The notes beneath the pieces were generated by a model that was given only the letters and a program-made list of their open reading frames with translations, ran no database searches and was not told where the DNA came from. Position numbers and translations under genes: made by a program. Positions 6,901-7,807 of a stretch of 7,807 nt of DNA are shown piece after piece. Position 1 is the first letter of the stretch, and every line of letters starts with the position of its first letter. The DNA lies in NCBI GenBank assembly GCA_034665545.1, contig JAXDFO010000156.1, forward strand, positions 1 to 7,807, written 5' to 3'. The stretch comes from DASYML01 sp034665545. GTDB lineage: Bacteria > Acidobacteriota > Blastocatellia > Pyrinomonadales > Pyrinomonadaceae.

Positions 6901-7298
6901 GGGGGCAAACTGGCCCAGGCTTTTTGGGCCGCGTCCATAGCCTGCTTCACATACTGCAACCTCTGCGCGAGGTCCGACTCAGCCGTCGCCGTGGTGGTGG
7001 ATGAAGGCTTGATGTTGAGAGGATTGCTATTGGTCGTTGTCGCGGCGTTGGTGGTCAGGTCGCCGCCGGGGAGCTTTTGTTGAAAGAGGGCTTTGAACAG
7101 GTTCTGGTCCAGTCCGAGGCGTTCGGCAAACTGCGTCATAGCATCCCTTTGGTTGGCCTGCCGTTGCGCGTTCTGTTGTTCGGCGAGACGCCGCGCCGCT
7201 TCCTCGGCCTCTCTTCGACGGCGAGCCTCTTCCGCCGCACGTTGCTGCTCAAGAATCGCCTGTGTATCGTCGCCGCCGCCGTCTATTTTGAGTGTCAT
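3945..7298 (-). CDS. Large modular candidate T3SS substrate with hydrophobic central module and C-terminal PD-(D/E)XK-type nuclease domain
   Basis: 1117 residues. Modules in order: short polar lead (1-11) with no Sec signal; Glu/Arg/Ala/Gln-rich coiled coil (about 12-56); Thr/Asn/Ser-rich spacer (about 75-105); long polar body to about 530; a block containing VDNTGRTY, DWKDNNKLP and DGHLTG (about 536-569); a hydrophobic Gly/Ala-rich module with segments at 599-636 and 661-690 separated by GSELLDRYNHGQ; Gly/Asp/Glu/Pro-rich linker (805-835); C-terminal domain. From memory, the 536-700 block resembles DUF4781 proteins; this is unverified. The C-terminal domain has helix, strand, EADVYY with D968, then LHLDEVK with E982-x-K984, then a helix with KAQFDRYR (997-1004) and strand EVGIYIRE: the order and spacing of a PD-(D/E)XK nuclease core. 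About 75 helical residues follow. Start choice: ATG 7298 has AGGTGGAG 8 bases upstream, whereas ATG 7355, 19 codons earlier, has no ribosome site. It sits opposite to sctV and sctO, inside the T3SS cluster. Proposed role: an exported toxin or effector attacking nucleic acid. The nuclease call is by motif; secretion is inferred from location and N-terminal composition. Confidence 0.9.
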   Translation of the reverse strand: MTLKIDGGGDDTQAILEQQRAAEEARRRREAEEAARRLAEQQNAQRQANQRDAMTQFAERLGLDQNLFKALFQQKLPGGDLTTNAATTTNSNPLNIKPSSTTTATAESDLAQRLQYVKQAMDAAQKAWASLPPDASRVSLQLDNNNASPLDQWKTGARASLGPGDAVELDHYLDDNKETLNALAQILGNRPAQNLIKSGQLFGIDPTPLEQQLYAPVIAGLKQANPDAIFDLVAVKQGTMQDRNGSPLPESDIVIAMTRKTPNGGSNTQYLSFNLRALLDPDNASRMTQALKDSGTLGKWQAQMKSLTDGNGYLQQQMGDINDPLSVSKSLYGTKLAWNAFAQMDRADQAAFFAAYSRSGAAGTLGELLTFVDVTPKEMIVRAEADHLAGNERPANVNTVVNINGADTGKLNKFLDQNYQAIIGSTFTQYLELRGDGSRQLSGSDLRNEIGMAMNIPPNNSPQNAQQEAAFNKGQWDFYTGQAQEAIGPVEAAIHKVGGDAPQVTVLPVMFDSKETGLVQLPLFRVNGTDGREHFVDNTGRTYSSIGDWKDNNKLPAGRVSYARDGHLTGANGRADILTEDTHANSFWEHTVVPFFDKVALVGGVIVAGALIIGTDGLATPIVMGAGGAVSAWGAGRAGSELLDRYNHGQTLSPTDAQARMAWLGFGANVVGLAALGASARVASAVARGAEVDAGLLRLSSSLNVAAQYTDTAAMADLGFNLAANWNQLTPQERMTQVAQMAFWGAMLGHNARQAGGIGNLYGAESVNAWMARARQELAQLDPRLYEVRDVALPDGRTMKMVMRKDGEGTGEPTEPSRTGSGDGAGGDGVVNPSEINATVTPDAQGINSRVWNDVGLGPVVERALNRTDLDAETRAQIEETLSVLQEARSKNLLDLNTNEAYKDLIKSVANDTDKAKVGQSLAELEHAATVIKRGNIAEGTSVVIGARDNQQIRGGLPTIDIANVEADVYYQTSNGVLHLDEVKNTPNALLSALADKAQFDRYRTWIEHASGAQPREVGIYIRETGPGFNELLRTDYLDRLEATVGADHARPFLKIGDRTFSMDDLRAMDRDATAKLGQLMAQNRGVPVRDLLRQRFGTMEETFRTLGREYGTKEAR
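3953..3959 (-). promoter_or_regulatory. Ribosome binding site of the small partner gene, inside the end of the large gene
   Basis: Minus-strand AAGGAGG, a near-perfect anti-16S match, lies 7 bases before ATG 3945 and is itself part of the Lys-Glu-Ala codons closing the large gene. Together with the TGATG overlap, it points to translation of the partner by reinitiation or coupling, so the two proteins would be made in linked amounts. It also decides ATG 3945 over GTG 3948. Confidence 0.8.
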
Positions 7299-7306
7299 GT
7301 GTTCTT

Positions 7307-7314
7307 CTCCACCT
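7307..7314 (-). promoter_or_regulatory. Ribosome binding site fixing the start of the large gene
   Basis: Minus-strand AGGTGGAG ends 8 bases before ATG 7298. The alternative in-frame ATG at 7355 has no purine-rich site and would lie at or upstream of the RNA start predicted from GATAAT (7365-7360). This makes the 19 extra N-terminal codons of the longer frame unlikely to be translated. Confidence 0.75.
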
Positions 7315-7366
7315 GACCGCGCCACCTTAACGCGAGAGATATTACCGGGTCTCATCTAAATTATCG

Positions 7367-7389
7367 AAGCAACGCGAAAAAAGTTGCTT
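7367..7389. repeat. Inverted repeat AAGCAAC-N9-GTTGCTT, candidate operator
   Basis: Perfect 7-bp arms AAGCAAC (7367-7373) and GTTGCTT (7383-7389) surround GCGAAAAAA. The dyad sits one base behind the leftward GATAAT box, covering the -35 and spacer zone of that candidate promoter. This is a usual position for a dimeric regulator. It could also be read as a hairpin at the 5' side of neither transcript, since both predicted RNA starts lie outside it. Operator function is inference. Confidence 0.45.
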
Positions 7390-7391
7390 GC

Positions 7392-7419
7392 GCGCGCCGC
7401 TCGCCCGCTCCCGGCGCGC
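7392..7419. repeat. GC-rich inverted repeat GCGCGCC-N14-GGCGCGC next to the sctO -10 box
   Basis: Perfect 7-bp arms at 7392-7398 and 7413-7419 flank a C-rich 14-base centre. The right arm abuts TATAAT at 7420, so the dyad fills the -35 and spacer zone of the rightward promoter. Arms made only of G and C arise more easily by chance in GC-rich DNA, so this is weaker than the neighbouring dyad. It may be a regulator site that compensates for the missing -35. Confidence 0.3.
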
Positions 7420-7425
7420 TATAAT
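7420..7425 (+). promoter_or_regulatory. Consensus -10 box placed for a leaderless sctO transcript
   Basis: TATAAT matches the sigma-70 -10 consensus exactly in a GC-rich context. Its last base is 7 bases before the A of ATG 7433, so RNA should begin at or within a base of the start codon. The intervening bases, ATATTTCGG, contain no Shine-Dalgarno. This is the layout of leaderless genes. There is no recognisable -35 at normal spacing; TTGCTT at 7384-7389 is 30 bp away, which is too far. Confidence 0.55.
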
Positions 7426-7432
7426 ATTTCGG

Positions 7433-7807
7433 ATGACGGGAAAGAAAAAATACAGGCTTCAGCCGGTGCTGGACGTGCGCGACCGTGCGAAGCAGGAAGC
7501 GGCCCGCCTCGTCGCCGCGCGACGCTTGCAAGTGGAGCAGGCCGAGGGCGAGTTAATGCGCCGCGAGCGAGAGATGGCAGCATGCCTTGAGCATCAGGCT
7601 GCCGCGCAGGAACAGATGCTCGCGGAAGCCGGGAGCGGGACGGAGGCCCGACACATGGTCGCGCATCGCACGCACCTCGCAGACCTCAGGACGTTGGAGC
7701 AGGAGTTGAGGGCGCGAGTTGAGCAGCAGCTTCTTGTCGTCGCGCGTGCGCGCCAGGATTTGGATAACGCGCTGGCCGCTCTCATCGAAGCATCCAGAGA
7801 AGTGCAG
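7433..7807 (+). CDS. sctO: FliJ/SctO-type T3SS stalk protein, N-terminal 125 residues (partial, runs off the right edge)
   Basis: An open frame from ATG 7433 to the last base, with no stop. The N-terminus KYRLQPVLDVRDRAKQEAA follows the FliJ/YscO pattern: aromatic-Arg-Leu-Gln, valine-leucine, then a charged helix. The rest is a continuous Arg/Glu/Ala/Gln-rich helix broken near GSGTEA (residues 67-72), giving the two antiparallel coiled-coil arms typical of the family. FliJ and SctO are about 145-170 residues, so roughly 20-45 residues are probably missing. Known role: the stalk inserts into the SctN ATPase hexamer and contacts the cytoplasmic ring of SctV, linking ATP hydrolysis to export. 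Being close to sctV supports this. SctO sequences diverge fast, so the call rests on the N-terminal pattern, coiled-coil architecture and context. An SctL/FliH-like or other coiled-coil protein is the alternative. The next in-frame ATG is about 40 codons in, which would remove the family N-terminus. Confidence 0.82.
   Translation, partial: MTGKKKYRLQPVLDVRDRAKQEAARLVAARRLQVEQAEGELMRREREMAACLEHQAAAQEQMLAEAGSGTEARHMVAHRTHLADLRTLEQELRARVEQQLLVVARARQDLDNALAALIEASREVQ

Larger units (their letters stand above)
7299..7432. promoter_or_regulatory. Divergent intergenic control region between the large toxin-like gene and sctO
   Basis: This 134-bp gap separates two genes that point away from each other, so both promoters should lie here. 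Rightward: TATAAT at 7420-7425, with no good -35 at 16-18 bp spacing. Leftward: GATAAT (7365-7360) is the best -10 candidate and would start RNA near 7353, giving a leader of about 55 bases that carries the AGGTGGAG site and excludes the upstream ATG at 7355. TAATAT (7344-7339) is a second candidate. Neither leftward box has a convincing -35, so a regulator-dependent or alternative-sigma promoter is possible. Two inverted repeats lie between the boxes and are listed separately. Confidence 0.6.

Noticed and set aside
7299..7355. N-terminal extension of the large protein from ATG 7355 (19 extra codons)
   Set aside because: There is no ribosome site before 7355, a good AGGTGGAG sits before ATG 7298, and the best leftward -10 (GATAAT, 7365-7360) would start RNA at about 7353.

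Overview
The window is a stretch of GC-rich bacterial DNA from a cluster for a non-flagellar type III secretion system (T3SS, the injectisome type). The anchor is a full-length export-gate gene, sctV. Its cytoplasmic half carries the motifs of the injectisome branch rather than of flagellar FlhA. A tandem-FHA membrane protein lies just upstream, and the first 125 codons of a FliJ/SctO-type stalk protein start at the right edge. The organism cannot be named from this sequence. The strong G/C third-position bias and the arrangement would suit an environmental Gram-negative such as an acidobacterium, a myxobacterium or another deltaproteobacterial lineage; that is a guess.

Layout. (1) 1-1118, rightward: the tail of an unidentified upstream frame, then a tail-anchored protein with two FHA-like domains that lack the phosphothreonine-binding residues, resembling the cytoplasmic part of an SctD inner ring. 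(2) 1119-1163: a 45-bp gap that can fold into two mutually exclusive hairpins just before sctV. (3) 1164-3359, rightward: sctV. (4) 3382-7298, leftward: a two-gene unit, first a 1117-residue modular protein and then a 187-residue protein, joined by a TGATG stop/start overlap. The large protein has a charged coiled-coil N-terminus, a long polar body, a hydrophobic glycine/alanine-rich module, a low-complexity linker, and a C-terminal domain with the D...ExK signature of PD-(D/E)XK nucleases. (5) 7299-7432: a divergent intergenic region with two inverted repeats and a consensus TATAAT box. (6) 7433-7807, rightward: sctO, cut by the window edge and apparently transcribed without a leader.

How they may work together. 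SctV is the substrate-selecting export gate, SctO is the stalk linking the ATPase to SctV, and the FHA protein probably helps build or anchor the cytoplasmic face. The leftward pair looks like cargo: a large candidate substrate with a nuclease-type tip, and a small coupled partner that could be its immunity protein or its export chaperone. A nuclease-tipped polymorphic-toxin-like protein with a coupled partner inside a T3SS core cluster is the most unusual feature here.
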